A stretch of 15,306 bases of DNA from JBFHES01 sp041584015 (GTDB lineage Bacteria; Bacteroidota; Bacteroidia; Bacteroidales; M50B96): the NCBI GenBank assembly GCA_041584015.1, contig JBFHES010000094.1, forward strand, positions 1 through 15,306, read 5' to 3'. Each line of letters starts with the position of its first letter. Position 1 is the stretch's first letter. Below the pieces are notes generated by a model that was not told the origin of the DNA, did no database searches, and was given only the letters and a program-made list of their open reading frames with translations. The translations under genes were made by a program, and so were the position numbers. This document shows positions 15,012 through 15,306 of this stretch, one piece after another.

Positions 15012-15060
15012 TCTTAAATCATATTTTCAACATAAATGCCGATCAATTGAAAGCCATAAT

Positions 15061-15096
15061 TAAAGAGCGCATAATTTAACAATCATGCGCTCTTTA
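15061..15096 (-). terminator. Perfect 12-bp hairpin after fahA
   Basis: TAAAGAGCGCAT (15061-15072) is the exact reverse complement of ATGCGCTCTTTA (15085-15096), with a 12-nt loop. It lies 5 nt after the fahA stop codon, so it most likely ends or slows the fahA transcript. The downstream T-tract on the minus strand is short (TCTTTAATTA), so some read-through to the flavin-reductase gene is likely. Confidence 0.75.
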
Positions 15097-15101
15097 TTTA
15101 T

Positions 15102-15306
15102 CTATTTTGCAGGAAGTATCTTTGTGCTTACTTCTCCAAAACCAATTCTCACCTTATCATTCTCTGAATAGCCACGCATAATAATCGTGTCATTATCCTG
15201 AATAAACTTTCGTTCGCTTCCATCGGGCATTTTCACCGGCTTTGTTCCTTGCCAGCTAATCTCTAACATTGAGCCATAGGCCTCAGGAGTTGGACCACTT
15301 ATGGTA
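15102..15306 (-). CDS. fahA: Fumarylacetoacetase, C-terminal fragment
   Basis: The minus-strand frame from the right edge to the TAG at 15102-15104 encodes 67 residues that match the fumarylacetoacetase C-terminus: ISGPTPEAYGSMLEISW, QGTKPVKMPDG, SERKFIQDNDTIIMRGY and VRIGFGEVSTKILPA. The enzyme splits fumarylacetoacetate to fumarate and acetoacetate, the last step of tyrosine and homogentisate breakdown in the cytosol. The start codon and most of the protein are outside the window. Its presence fixes the meaning of the neighbouring genes: flavin-reductase protein and aromatic hydroxylase follow it on the same strand. Confidence 0.93.
   Translation of the reverse strand, partial: TISGPTPEAYGSMLEISWQGTKPVKMPDGSERKFIQDNDTIIMRGYSENDKVRIGFGEVSTKILPAK

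Noticed and set aside
1..15306. CRISPR arrays, insertion sequences, tRNA or rRNA genes and defence genes
   Set aside because: No direct-repeat array, transposase or integrase motif, or tRNA-like cloverleaf was found on either strand.

Overview
The window looks like a chromosomal stretch of an AT-rich member of the Bacteroidota, probably a free-living and possibly marine relative of the Cytophagales or Flavobacteriia; the exact group cannot be fixed from sequence alone. The evidence is signal peptides ending in NAQ or GQ, many SPII lipoproteins, A-rich leaders instead of strong Shine-Dalgarno sites, TAnnTTTG-type -7 elements, a GldN-like lipoprotein and a long phenylalanine-hydroxylase-type protein. 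I see no mobile element, CRISPR array, tRNA or rRNA.

Region 1 (1-2998) is a respiratory or electron-transfer module. On the minus strand, in tight order, lie a monoheme cytochrome lipoprotein, a predicted outer-membrane beta-barrel (DUF5777-like), and a multiheme c-type cytochrome that runs off the left edge with six CxxCH motifs in its first 231 residues. Divergent from it, across a 330-bp intergenic region, is a Crp/Fnr-family regulator with FNR-like cysteines. The intergenic region holds two 9-of-10 matches to the FNR box TTGAT-N4-ATCAA. The set looks like an oxygen-responsive porin-cytochrome-like system and is the most interesting part of the window.

Region 2 (2995-5211) holds anmK (cell-wall sugar recycling; apparent TTG start), a GldN-like lipoprotein divergent from it by only 17 bp, and a class I cytochrome c lipoprotein followed by a clear terminator.

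Region 3 (5239-10536, plus strand) is an envelope-glycan cluster: an AlgI-type MBOAT O-acetyltransferase, an overlapping AlgJ/AlgX-like SGNH protein, a DPM1-like GT2 glycosyltransferase and a large GT-C-like membrane protein. The first pair would O-acetylate an exported glycan; the second pair would make and use a polyprenyl-phosphate sugar. A bidirectional hairpin ends the region.

Region 4 (10552-15306, minus strand) reads right to left: the C-terminus of fumarylacetoacetase (fahA), a hairpin, a flavin-reductase-family protein, a 580-residue phenylalanine-hydroxylase-type enzyme, a TlpA-like thiol-disulfide protein overlapping it, a second secreted redoxin, and a lipocalin-like lipoprotein. 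The right half is the phenylalanine/tyrosine-to-homogentisate degradation route, and two periplasmic thioredoxin-fold proteins sit downstream of it.
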